Positions 1 to 7,648 of a DNA stretch of 13,190 nt are shown one piece after another. Each line of letters opens with the position of its first letter. The first letter of the stretch is position 1. The stretch comes from an uncultured Ignavibacteriales bacterium (GTDB taxonomy: Bacteria > Bacteroidota > Ignavibacteria > Ignavibacteriales > Ignavibacteriaceae). The stretch is taken from positions 1 to 13,190 of the forward strand of contig CAIWTC010000488.1 in assembly GCA_903915485.1 (NCBI GenBank). Reading direction: 5' to 3'. The notes under the pieces were generated by a model. The model was not told the origin of the DNA. It worked only from the letters and a program-made list of their open reading frames with translations, and made no database searches. A program made the position numbers and the translations under genes.

Positions 1-202
1 CAGAGTTGTTAAGAACAATATTCAGTCTTCCTTTGAGAGGTTTGCCAAGTTCAGTGAATGTCTTAAACCCAACAACAATGGGATAACCTAAAGTTGTCTC
101 TTTAAAATGTTTAAACTCTTCAGGGATGTGCCAAGGAAGTCCTTTAACCGAATCCCCGATAATGCCATTTTGTGCAATTGCAGTGATGATGAGTATTTCC
201 AT
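1..202 (-). CDS. folA: Dihydrofolate reductase, N-terminal part (cut by window edge)
   Basis: This reading frame starts with ATG at 202-200 and runs off the left edge; about 67 residues are visible. DHFR reduces dihydrofolate to tetrahydrofolate with NADPH, regenerating the folate that thymidylate synthase oxidises. The visible part matches the family: an N-terminal strand (ILIITAIAQNGIIG), the substrate-site segment LPWHIPEEF at residues 22-30, and GKPLKGRLNIVL at 53-64. Aligned by eye to E. coli FolA, Glu29 sits at the catalytic Asp27 position, a common replacement. The segment that is usually G-R-x-T-W reads GFKTF (45-49), so Phe replaces the usual Arg near the NADPH 2'-phosphate. The start lies 5 bp after the thyA stop, so the two genes are almost certainly co-transcribed. 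The family call is firm; the C-terminal half cannot be judged. Confidence 0.93.
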   Translation of the reverse strand, partial: MEILIITAIAQNGIIGDSVKGLPWHIPEEFKHFKETTLGYPIVVGFKTFTELGKPLKGRLNIVLNNS

Positions 203-207
203 ATTTA

Positions 208-1047
208 CTAAACCGCTACCTCAAATTTTATTTTTGGGTGATGATTATAATCAGTCAATTGAAAATCATCAAATGTTAAAGTATCGATTGGTTTATCTGC
301 AATAGTAAGCTTTGGCAGGGCTAATGGTTCCCGTTCAAGTTGAAGTTTCAATCCGGCTAAGTGGTCATACCTGGCCATCTCAGTGCCTTCATCTGCTACA
401 TATATATGTGCATCAACAATGGTATGTGAAAAGTAGCCGACTTTCAATTTAGTTTCATTTGCGATAATCTGTGTAAGCAAAGCGTAAGCGGCAAGATTGA
501 AAGGGATGCCTAATGCGATGTCGCCTGAGCGCTGTGTCAAGTGGCAGTTTAGCCTGTCTTCCTGCACATTAAAGACAAAAGTGAAGTGGCAGGGCGGAAG
601 CTTACTTTTTGTGGCGTTACCGGGTTCCCACGCATTCACAACGAGGCGTCTGCTGTATGGCTGCCTTTTAATTTCATCAATTACATATTTAATCTGGTCT
701 ACTTGAGTGACATTCCAATTTCCGTCTTTATCCATTTCAGCACTTGGAAATGAGCGCCAATAATATCCGTAGGCTGTTTCCAAATCTCCGTTTTCATCTG
801 CCCATGCATCCCATATTTTAGTGTGCTGCCTTAGATTACGAATGTGGTTCTCTCCGGATAAGTACCAAAGTACTTCGTGAAGGAGTGACTTCCATTCTAC
901 TCTTTTAGTCGTAAGCAGTGGAAATCCTTTCGAAAGGTCAACTCTATAATGAGCTGAAAAGTATGAAATAGTGTCTATTCCGGTTCGGGATTTTTTCCTG
1001 ATACCGTTATCAATTACAAGTTTAACTAGGTCTAAATATTCTTTCAT
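208..1047 (-). CDS. thyA: Thymidylate synthase
   Basis: Cytosolic ThyA methylates dUMP to dTMP using methylenetetrahydrofolate and yields dihydrofolate, the substrate of the FolA encoded just downstream. At 279 residues it is close to the usual bacterial length (E. coli 264). Visible motifs are RTGIDT at 21-26 (phosphate-binding Arg region), the catalytic Cys153 in PPCH (151-154), the dUMP-binding QRSGD (172-176) and GIPFNLAAYALL (180-191), and a VDAHIY segment (211-216). The ATG start at 1047 has no strong Shine-Dalgarno sequence in front of it. A 183-bp spacer separates it from murB, so it may have its own promoter, although I could not identify one confidently. Nothing essential appears to be missing. 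Confidence 0.98.
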   Translation of the reverse strand: MKEYLDLVKLVIDNGIRKKSRTGIDTISYFSAHYRVDLSKGFPLLTTKRVEWKSLLHEVLWYLSGENHIRNLRQHTKIWDAWADENGDLETAYGYYWRSFPSAEMDKDGNWNVTQVDQIKYVIDEIKRQPYSRRLVVNAWEPGNATKSKLPPCHFTFVFNVQEDRLNCHLTQRSGDIALGIPFNLAAYALLTQIIANETKLKVGYFSHTIVDAHIYVADEGTEMARYDHLAGLKLQLEREPLALPKLTIADKPIDTLTFDDFQLTDYNHHPKIKFEVAV

Positions 1048-1230
1048 GTTCTTTGCGGTTTTGTGTTTTAATCAATACTCAAGATATCAAATTTTCAGCA
1101 TTTTTTAAAGTTACGGTAATAAATAGTTGATGCGTGTTTTATGGTGGTTGGGGTGTTTGAAAATTTAGTTTAGTTAATCTTAGGCGAGGAGGGTGGATGC
1201 AACTAAGGTGCTACAAATCTATTTTGGATA

Positions 1231-2238
1231 TTATACGATGTTTACTTCACACTCTATGCTGACACCCAATTTTTTAAAAACTTCGCTTTTTATGAGTTCA
1301 GAAAACTTGAGTATCTCTTCGCCAGAAGCACCGCCATAATTGACGAGTACCAAAGGCTGCTTCTCATAAGTCCCGACATTCCCGATTCTCTTAGCTTTCA
1401 GTCCTGCGTTTTCAATCAGCCATGCAGCGGGGATTTTAATCAGACCTGAGGAGGAAAAAGAGGGCACAGTCTCAAATTTGCTTTTCAAAAATTTTAACTG
1501 TTTTTCAGAAACAATTGGGTTCTTGAAGAAACTACCGGCATTACCAAGCAGGGCGGGATTGGGCAATTTAGATTCTCTTATTGATATAATCGTGTCTCTC
1601 ATTGTTTTCAATGAAGGCGCCTCATTGCTGTTCAAGAAGATTTCGCTTAACTGCTTATATCTTAAGTCAGGAATAAAAATTTTCTTCAACCTAAGTGTTA
1701 TTGAGGTGATAATAGCTTTGCCTTTAAGTTGGTTTTTGAAGATGCTGTCTCTGTAACCGAATTTGCAATCTTCATTTGAAAGAGTAACTTCACATTTAGC
1801 GGGTATATCATAGTATGTAACGGTGATTATAGCATTACCGACTTCCTGTCCGTACGCTCCAATATTCTGAATTGGGGCAGCACCTGCTGTTCCGGGGATG
1901 AGCGATAAGTTCTCGATTCCGGCCAGGTTATTATCCACAGCGAAAAGGACTACATCATCCCAAGTCTCCCCGGCATTAACTTGGAGTGTTCTTGATTCAG
2001 AATCTTCGCTAATAAATTGAATACCTTTTCCGTTATACTTAATTATGGATGGGATAAAATCTTTACTGAGTAAGATATTGCTCCCGCCTCCCAGGACAAA
2101 AAATGGTTTTGATAATGCGTTCTGAATTTCCCCGGAAAATAGTTCAGACTTGTTTTCTACAATATACATCTCGCCGGCAGTGGAATTAATGCCGAAAGTG
2201 TTGAAATCTGCCAAGGGCACATTTTTTCTAAATATCAT
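1231..2238 (-). CDS. murB: UDP-N-acetylenolpyruvoylglucosamine reductase (MurB, type I)
   Basis: MurB is a cytosolic FAD enzyme that uses NADPH to reduce UDP-GlcNAc-enolpyruvate to UDP-MurNAc, the second committed step of peptidoglycan synthesis. At 335 residues it matches the E. coli-type (type I) enzyme (342). The substrate-proximal NTFG motif is at 13-16, and the FAD-binding VLGGGSNILL is at 48-57. PGTAGAAPIQNIGAYG follows at 115-130 and the type I FGYRDSIFK segment (Tyr162, Arg163) at 160-168. The catalytic Ser236 lies in GNAGSFFKNP, and the C-terminal catalytic Glu329 in IECEV. The Tyr loop supports type I. It is transcribed divergently from the ABC transporter operon. No gene partner from the mur cluster is visible. 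Confidence 0.98.
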   Translation of the reverse strand: MIFRKNVPLADFNTFGINSTAGEMYIVENKSELFSGEIQNALSKPFFVLGGGSNILLSKDFIPSIIKYNGKGIQFISEDSESRTLQVNAGETWDDVVLFAVDNNLAGIENLSLIPGTAGAAPIQNIGAYGQEVGNAIITVTYYDIPAKCEVTLSNEDCKFGYRDSIFKNQLKGKAIITSITLRLKKIFIPDLRYKQLSEIFLNSNEAPSLKTMRDTIISIRESKLPNPALLGNAGSFFKNPIVSEKQLKFLKSKFETVPSFSSSGLIKIPAAWLIENAGLKAKRIGNVGTYEKQPLVLVNYGGASGEEILKFSELIKSEVFKKLGVSIECEVNIV

Positions 2239-2339
2239 AAATTAAAGGTCTAAACTTCTAAAGAATTATTAAATTTGAATAATGAAAAATAATAAATTTC
2301 TTGAGCTATCTCTATTCATTATAAAAGTATTTACTGAAA
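2239..2339. promoter_or_regulatory. Divergent intergenic region between murB and the ABC operon
   Basis: This AT-rich 101-bp gap separates the divergent starts of murB (minus) and the ABC ATPase (plus), so promoters for both directions should lie here. A TTGAGC at 2301-2306 and a TATAAA at 2320-2325 are present on the plus strand, but their 13-bp spacing is too short for a standard sigma-70 promoter. I therefore do not assign exact boxes. Confidence 0.4.
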
Positions 2340-3233
2340 ATGATTAAATTTTCAAATGTAAGCCGCTATTATAGCCAAAAATTGGCGGTTGAGGATTTGT
2401 CATTTTCAATAATGCCCGATAGAATTACAGGACTGTTGGGACCGAATGGTTCCGGTAAGACAACAATTCTTCGGCTTCTGCTCAGAATAATTCCTCCTGA
2501 CACAGGAGTGATTTCATTGAACGGTAAAGCAGTTGATGACAGTATCTACAATCTCACGGGATATTTACCCGAGGAGCGAGGGTTCTATAAGAAGGAGAGA
2601 GTTATCGATGTCTTTAAGTTTATAGCCGGGATAAAAAGTTTTGATATCAAAAAGACGCTGCCTGCATTTGTTGAAGTTCTGGAGAGATTTAATCTTAAGG
2701 AAATTCAAAATAGGAAAGGCGACGAAATCTCAAAGGGGCAGGCGCAGATTGTTCAGATTGCAATTGCTCTTTCCACAAATCCGCAAATTTTAGTTTTAGA
2801 TGAACCATATTCCGGACTTGACGCACATAATCAAAAGATATTTGATGAACTTATTCTTAGTCTGAAGAACCAGGGAAAATATATAATCCTTTCAACGCAC
2901 TTGATTGAGCAGGCATCTTCATTGATTGATGATATGGTGCTGATTAACTCAGGGAAACTGCTTTATTGCGGTGCCATCGAAAAGTTTATGGATAATGAAG
3001 TTGAAGAATATATCGTTGAGATTCAAAACGAGAATTTACTCTTTACTTCTTCGGGTGGCGTGAATATTACTGCATTAGGGAAAACAAAATATCAGATTTC
3101 GTTTACCGGTAAAAATCATTCTGAACGAATTCTGAAAGAGTTGTTCTTGAATAATTCAATTGTGTCAATTGAGAAAGTTAACAAGAGTCTTTCAAATAAA
3201 TATCTTTCAATAACTGATTCGGTGTGGGATTGA
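2340..3233 (+). CDS. ABC transporter ATP-binding protein, NatA/YhaQ type
   Basis: This is the cytosolic ATPase of an ABC-2 type exporter, and it pairs with the permease encoded by the next, overlapping gene. Walker A GPNGSGKT is at 34-41, and the signature region reads EISKGQAQ (129-136), the SKG variant of NatA/YhaQ-like ATPases. Walker B ILVLDEP is at 150-156, the D-loop GLD follows at 159-161, and the switch His187 is in LSTH. The Q-loop region reads GYLPEERGFY (74-83), also characteristic of that subfamily, where no canonical Gln is seen. The last ~90 residues form the accessory C-terminal domain typical of this group (DUF4162-like). The exported substrate cannot be read from the sequence: sodium, small peptides or lipid-like molecules are possible for the family. 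It is the first gene of a long plus-strand unit. Confidence 0.95.
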   Translation: MIKFSNVSRYYSQKLAVEDLSFSIMPDRITGLLGPNGSGKTTILRLLLRIIPPDTGVISLNGKAVDDSIYNLTGYLPEERGFYKKERVIDVFKFIAGIKSFDIKKTLPAFVEVLERFNLKEIQNRKGDEISKGQAQIVQIAIALSTNPQILVLDEPYSGLDAHNQKIFDELILSLKNQGKYIILSTHLIEQASSLIDDMVLINSGKLLYCGAIEKFMDNEVEEYIVEIQNENLLFTSSGGVNITALGKTKYQISFTGKNHSERILKELFLNNSIVSIEKVNKSLSNKYLSITDSVWD

Positions 3234-4441
3234 AAAACTACAGAAAGATTTTCCGTTTATTCTATTGGGACTTTACAAAGCATGCCGTAAGTATCGGTTG
3301 GATTCTATCGCTGATTACTATTCCCGTAATTATATATTTGCTCGTAAATCCAAACTCAACCACCGATAAAAAACATGATTCAAGAAATGTTTTCCTTATT
3401 GGAGTTATAGACGGCACTAACAAAGCCAAACTTCAATTCTCAACTAATAATTACGAAACAACGAAACCCCCGCTTGTTAATTTTATCTACATTAAAAGAA
3501 AAAGTCAGGCAGTTGATTCATTATTGAATACTGCAAAAAAAATGTTGTCGGAGAATAGGCTTAATGGGGTGATGTATATGAACGATACTAATTATACACA
3601 TCCTGAGATTTTATTGAGTATTATCCCTGATGAAGAAATTCTTTCAGAAATTAATAACAGAGTCGCACTTTCTAATGTTGAAATAGTTAAAAAGCATAGT
3701 GATAATTCTGCAGTAGAGATTATTAAGCCAAGTTATAAAATTGTGCGGCGGGATGTTAACGGGAATCTGTTTGAGTTTGTACCGCAAGCATTTTTATCAA
3801 ATGTAACTTATTACACGCTACTGTTTTTTATTCTTTTGAGTTTTATAGCAGGAATTGTAATCCGCTCGTTTCAAGAGGAGAAGTCGAGCAAGTTGATTGA
3901 AGTGCTTCTTTCGATGGCAGATATTGGAGAACTCATTGTTGGAAAATACACGGCAACAATTTTATTAGCCGCTGTTCAGGGGTTTGTTTGGTTGCTGGTT
4001 TCGTACTTGATGAGTGTTTACTATTCAAGTTCTGCTCTTTCAATAAGCTTTTTGGCCGAAGTATTTATTATTTACTTCGCCGGAATATTATTCTATGTCT
4101 CGGTTTATATGAGTCTAGGTTCAAAGATATTCAGAGAGTCATCAGTCCAATATATATTGACCCTGATTTCGTTGGTTGTTTTTATTCCGATGATTTTTGC
4201 TCAAGTGTATGCCGTTAATGGTGATGTTTCAATAATGAACACACTTGGTTATGTCCCTCTTTTTACTCCGATTACTTCTATTATTGGGCTGTTGTCAGGG
4301 AGTATGGATTCGAAAATAATTGTCTATCAGAATTTATTGCTTCTTCTCTGGTCTGCGGTGCTGATGATCCCATTAATCCGCTCACAGTATTCGCCGTTTG
4401 GCATGTTCGGCAGCAAATCAAAAGCAGGGAAATCAATTTGA
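3230..4441 (+). CDS. ABC-2 type permease (NatB/YhaP-like)
   Basis: This is the membrane subunit partnering the preceding ATPase. I favour the TTG at 3230, which overlaps the upstream TGA as TTGA and gives 403 residues; GTG at 3224 would add two. TTGA is also the junction to the next gene, which supports this choice. Topology seen by eye: one N-terminal membrane segment (about 20-40), a large soluble extracytoplasmic domain (about 41-187), then five or six hydrophobic segments (about 190-385). The cytoplasmic EEKSSKLIEVLLSM stretch after the second segment is a hallmark of ABC2_membrane_3/NatB-type permeases and probably contacts the ATPase. The C-terminus is short and basic. The substrate is unknown. 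Immediate coupling to a PrsW-like protease suggests an envelope role, but that is inference. Confidence 0.93.
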   Translation: MKNYRKIFRLFYWDFTKHAVSIGWILSLITIPVIIYLLVNPNSTTDKKHDSRNVFLIGVIDGTNKAKLQFSTNNYETTKPPLVNFIYIKRKSQAVDSLLNTAKKMLSENRLNGVMYMNDTNYTHPEILLSIIPDEEILSEINNRVALSNVEIVKKHSDNSAVEIIKPSYKIVRRDVNGNLFEFVPQAFLSNVTYYTLLFFILLSFIAGIVIRSFQEEKSSKLIEVLLSMADIGELIVGKYTATILLAAVQGFVWLLVSYLMSVYYSSSALSISFLAEVFIIYFAGILFYVSVYMSLGSKIFRESSVQYILTLISLVVFIPMIFAQVYAVNGDVSIMNTLGYVPLFTPITSIIGLLSGSMDSKIIVYQNLLLLLWSAVLMIPLIRSQYSPFGMFGSKSKAGKSI

Positions 4442-5388
4442 TTACCCTGTGGAGTGCAGTTGCGGCAATTGTACCGATGGTTCTGTATCTAATGATAATT
4501 TGGCGATTGGATAAATATGACCGGGAACCGTTGTCATTCCTTTTGAAAAATTTCTTTTATGGTGCGTTTGGATCTGTCGTTATAGCCATTGCTGTAGGTT
4601 ACTTGTTCGCACCCACTTACTTTTTGTTTAGAAATCTATTCGCAACGCAAGACCGGTATGAGGTGGTATTCCTGTCTCCCGTTTTGGAAGAGATTACGAA
4701 GGGAGCATTTTTATTTACAACGGTTTCAAGCAGGAAATTTGATAATCTAACCGATGGGTTGGTCTATGGCGGTGCTATTGGTCTAGGCTTTGGTATGACT
4801 GAAAACTTTCTTTATTTTATTTCGAACAGCAGCGATATGTCTTATTGGATAACGCTGATAGCAATAAGGTCACTATTCTCCGGAGTAATGCACTGTGTGA
4901 CGACGGGTTTGCTTGGTGCGGCGCTTGGCTTAGCTAAATTCAAGCCGTTGAAGTCTAAGTTGGTTCTTGTTCCTCTTGGCTTGTTCATTGCAATTGCTAT
5001 TCATATTATCTGGAATTCTACCGTTACAAGCTCAGATTACCCAAAAGGATTCCTCTTTATGTTCTGTGCGATAATAAGTTTTATTCTTTTATTCAAGCAT
5101 TCACTTAAGACAGAGTGCGGTATGATTTATCACGAGTTGTATGAGGAGTATTCAGAAGGACTAATACCGGAAGAACATTTAAACATATTAAGTTCGCCGC
5201 TTCGGGAAAAGAAAGGATGGGTTGACGAGTTGATAAGAAGGGACTATATCTCAACGGCTACATCATTAGCTTTTAGGAAAATGCAATTTAGAAACAGCCA
5301 GGGACTGAATAAGGAATACTACGAAAGGGAGATTCTTATTCAAAGGTCGCACATTCAAAAATTATTTCAAAAAATAAATCTGATATAA
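4438..5388 (+). CDS. PrsW family intramembrane metalloprotease
   Basis: This polytopic membrane protein resembles PrsW, the site-1 protease that cleaves anti-sigma factor RsiW in Bacillus subtilis (peptidase family M82). Conserved elements seen are the EExxK motif (Glu84, Glu85, Lys88 in PVLEEITKG) and DGLVYGGAIGLGFGMTENFLY at 106-126 with Glu122. His152 lies in GVMHCVTTGLLGAALG, and HIIWN is at 189-193. About seven or eight hydrophobic segments cover residues 5-220, followed by a roughly 95-residue hydrophilic, probably cytosolic tail with no recognised domain. The TTG start at 4438 overlaps the permease stop by four bases, so translation is probably coupled. No sigma/anti-sigma pair is encoded in the window, so its substrate is unknown. 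Confidence 0.92.
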   Translation: MITLWSAVAAIVPMVLYLMIIWRLDKYDREPLSFLLKNFFYGAFGSVVIAIAVGYLFAPTYFLFRNLFATQDRYEVVFLSPVLEEITKGAFLFTTVSSRKFDNLTDGLVYGGAIGLGFGMTENFLYFISNSSDMSYWITLIAIRSLFSGVMHCVTTGLLGAALGLAKFKPLKSKLVLVPLGLFIAIAIHIIWNSTVTSSDYPKGFLFMFCAIISFILLFKHSLKTECGMIYHELYEEYSEGLIPEEHLNILSSPLREKKGWVDELIRRDYISTATSLAFRKMQFRNSQGLNKEYYEREILIQRSHIQKLFQKINLI

Positions 5389-5389
5389 T

Positions 5390-6067
5390 ATGCAGGCGCC
5401 TTCAGTAATTATTTATAAACCAGTTATTCCAAAGGACTCCGAATTAGTTCAAATATTAGGAGAAGCTGCGGTTGAGAAATTATTTTCATTACTGATAAAT
5501 AACAATATTGAAGTAGTACTGAAGAGCGGGTGCTCAAAAATAATTCTTGTTAACTGTGAAAATCTTCTTGATGATATTTTTGAAGATGATGAATCAAATT
5601 CAAAAATTGTACATATCCCTGTTGAGGTTCAAACGGATGGAATCTTTAATCAGATAGAGAAGGTGGTATCAGTCGATGAGAAGTTGTTGTTCATAAAGGG
5701 AAATACTATTGGACTCACTGATGGCTATCTTCTGAAAATATCAAATCAACTCGAATTGGAAGAAGATGTTTGCGTAATTAATTATGATGACGACGATGAA
5801 TTATGTGCCTATGCTTCTGTCGGAGTAAATTCATTCATGACTGAACAAATAATCTCCGGACTGAAGTATTCTTCTATAATTAAGAATGACTCTTTGCCTG
5901 ACAAGTTTTTTATTTTTCAAAAAGAAATTCACAGTATCAACTTTATAAGCGATTTCCCAAAACTATACAATTATATATCAATCAGAGAGAATGAGCATCT
6001 TTGCTCGAAGTATTTTTATGATCAGTTTACTGAAATATTTATCGAGTTTAGGGATTTGCTAAAATGA
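5390..6067 (+). CDS. Unrecognised acidic 225-residue protein coupled to nadD
   Basis: I do not recognise this gene with confidence. It is real by context: ATG one base after the PrsW-like stop, and a 4-bp ATGA overlap with nadD. The product has no signal peptide or membrane segment, so it should be cytosolic. It is acidic, with clusters such as DDIFEDDES (61-69) and NYDDDDEL (around residues 130-137). The order of elements is an early basic helix-strand region, LLFIKGNTIGLTDGYLL near residue 100, an acidic segment, then INFISDFPKLYNYISIREN near 180-200. This loosely resembles the layout of DUF2064/CofC-like nucleotidyltransferase-fold proteins (I-x-G-x-D-x-P-x-L-T, then a conserved acidic loop, then an I-D-T-x-E-D end). 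Here the key Asp and glycines are missing, so an active enzyme is doubtful. The function is unknown. Confidence 0.85.
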   Translation: MQAPSVIIYKPVIPKDSELVQILGEAAVEKLFSLLINNNIEVVLKSGCSKIILVNCENLLDDIFEDDESNSKIVHIPVEVQTDGIFNQIEKVVSVDEKLLFIKGNTIGLTDGYLLKISNQLELEEDVCVINYDDDDELCAYASVGVNSFMTEQIISGLKYSSIIKNDSLPDKFFIFQKEIHSINFISDFPKLYNYISIRENEHLCSKYFYDQFTEIFIEFRDLLK

Positions 6068-6639
6068 TAAAGGCAGCAATATTTGGGGGTTCATTTAACC
6101 CTATTCACTATGGACATTTAATCACAATGCAGCAGGCCGCAGAGATATGTGCGTTCGATAAAGTTATTCTAATCCCTGCATTTATCTCACCGTTGCGTCG
6201 TGATGTAAGTATGGTCTCCGGAGAGCAGCGACTCAAAATGATTAAGTTGGCAATTGAATCTGACTCACTTTTTGAAGTGTCTGATTTCGAAATTCAGAAG
6301 CAAGGTGTATCCTATACTATCGAAACAATAAGGGAATTTAAAAAACTTTACAATAATCTTTCGTTGATTATCGGATATGACAATTATCAAGTATTCGATA
6401 AATGGAAAGAGCCTGAGGAAATATTGGATTTATGCGAAGTGGTTGTGCTTAAACGAAAATCCAATTCAGAGCAAGTGGTTACTCATGAGTTCGCGGATAG
6501 ATTTAAATTCATTGATAGTCCGATGATTGAGATAAGTTCAACTATGATTCGTGAAAGAATTAAATACGGGGCGGATGTCGGATATTATACCCCAGATGCA
6601 GTAGCCGAATATATCAAACGGTGCGGACTTTACAAATGA
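6064..6639 (+). CDS. nadD: Nicotinate-nucleotide adenylyltransferase
   Basis: NadD adenylylates nicotinate mononucleotide to nicotinate adenine dinucleotide, the penultimate step of NAD synthesis, in the cytosol. At 191 residues it is normal in length. The nucleotidylyltransferase signature GGSFNPIHYGHL is at 8-19, with the (H/T)xGH pair His15/His18. The LIPAFISPLRR segment at 36-46 corresponds to the usual P-x-x-x-P-H-K loop, with Pro43 kept but the canonical His-Lys absent (Leu44 and Arg45/46 instead). SYTIETI is at 83-89, and the nicotinate-recognition part reads LIIGYDNYQVFDKW (101-114). The C-terminal ISSTMIRERI (157-166) is the conserved SSTxIR motif. It overlaps both neighbours by four bases (ATGA at each junction), so its translation is tied to the unknown upstream protein and the downstream GTPase. 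Confidence 0.97.
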   Translation: MIKAAIFGGSFNPIHYGHLITMQQAAEICAFDKVILIPAFISPLRRDVSMVSGEQRLKMIKLAIESDSLFEVSDFEIQKQGVSYTIETIREFKKLYNNLSLIIGYDNYQVFDKWKEPEEILDLCEVVVLKRKSNSEQVVTHEFADRFKFIDSPMIEISSTMIRERIKYGADVGYYTPDAVAEYIKRCGLYK

Positions 6640-7619
6640 GTAACCCTGAAGTAATGAAGTTTGAAGAATTTATTTCTAAAATAATTCGCGGTGATATCAG
6701 GTCTATCTCCCGCGGATTGACTTTGATAGAGTCGGGCAGTGAACTGAGCGAAGTTATAGTTGATGGGATATCAGCTAATTGCGGCAGGGCGCATCGTATT
6801 GGAATAACCGGCCCTCCCGGCGCAGGTAAAAGCACTCTCACCAATTTAATTGCTAAGCAGTTTAGTTCGCAAAATAAAAAAGTTGGCATTATTGCTGTTG
6901 ACCCTTCAAGTCCTTTTTCCGGAGGAGCGTTATTAGGGGACAGAGTCAGGATGAGTGAAGTCTGGATGGACCCAAATGTTTTTATAAGAAGTCTTGCTAC
7001 AAGAGGCAGTATGGGTGGACTTAGCGTAAAGGCTAGAGATGCAGCTGATTTACTGGATGCTGCGGGATACGATGTTATAATTTATGAAACAGTCGGAGTC
7101 GGACAATCTGAACTTGATATTGTTAAGGCTGCGGATTCTGTCGTGGTGATATTAGTCCCTGAATCAGGCGATTCAGTTCAGGCAATGAAATCGGGACTTA
7201 TGGAAATCGCTGATATCTTCGTCTTAAACAAAGGTGACAGGCCCGGCGCAGAACAGTCGATGTCAAATATCAGGTCAATGCTGATGATGAAGTTTGAACA
7301 CGCAGTGAAGTGGGAAATTCCGGTTCTTAAAACAATTGCTTCTGAGGCCTACGGAATTACAAAGTTATGTGATTCGCTAACTGCTCATTATGAATATCTA
7401 TTGAGCACAAATAAATTGTATAGCAATAGGGCCAAGTATTTTAATGAAAGAGTTGAAGAAATTGTGAGGAATAAAATTCTCGAAAATATTATGGACTCTT
7501 CAGGTTATTTCCATAATCGGAGTGGAAATTCTAATGATGAAACAGTTCCAACTTTGTCCCCATATCAGGCCGCTATAAACCTGATTGAAAAAATTAAAAA
7601 TTCACTTACCCAAAAGTGA
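6636..7619 (+). CDS. meaB: MeaB/ArgK-family P-loop GTPase (methylmalonyl-CoA mutase chaperone)
   Basis: MeaB-type G proteins protect and gate cobalamin loading of methylmalonyl-CoA mutase or related B12 acyl-CoA mutases. I choose the ATG at 6636, which overlaps the nadD TGA as ATGA, giving 327 residues. A GTG at 6621 would add five residues and overlap nadD further. Seen motifs in the 327-residue numbering are Walker A GPPGAGKST (59-67), VDPSSPFSGGALLGDRVRM (88-106), and FIRSLATRGSMGGLS (116-130). The Walker B/switch segment YETVGVGQSE is at 150-159 and the guanine-specificity NKGD at 198-201. The C-terminal dimerisation region looks complete. No mutase gene lies in the window, so the partner must be elsewhere. 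The family is certain; the exact mutase served is not. Confidence 0.96.
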   Translation: MSNPEVMKFEEFISKIIRGDIRSISRGLTLIESGSELSEVIVDGISANCGRAHRIGITGPPGAGKSTLTNLIAKQFSSQNKKVGIIAVDPSSPFSGGALLGDRVRMSEVWMDPNVFIRSLATRGSMGGLSVKARDAADLLDAAGYDVIIYETVGVGQSELDIVKAADSVVVILVPESGDSVQAMKSGLMEIADIFVLNKGDRPGAEQSMSNIRSMLMMKFEHAVKWEIPVLKTIASEAYGITKLCDSLTAHYEYLLSTNKLYSNRAKYFNERVEEIVRNKILENIMDSSGYFHNRSGNSNDETVPTLSPYQAAINLIEKIKNSLTQK

Positions 7620-7648
7620 AGCACTAAATATAAAAGCTAATATTCAAA

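Noticed and set aside
497..706. Open frame on the plus strand antisense to thyA
   Set aside because: It lies wholly inside a certain gene, has no family-like motif and no ribosome-binding site.
1048..1230. Small gene or RNA in the murB-thyA spacer
   Set aside because: Only very short frames and no clear hairpin or terminator are visible; it probably holds the thyA promoter, but no convincing boxes were found.
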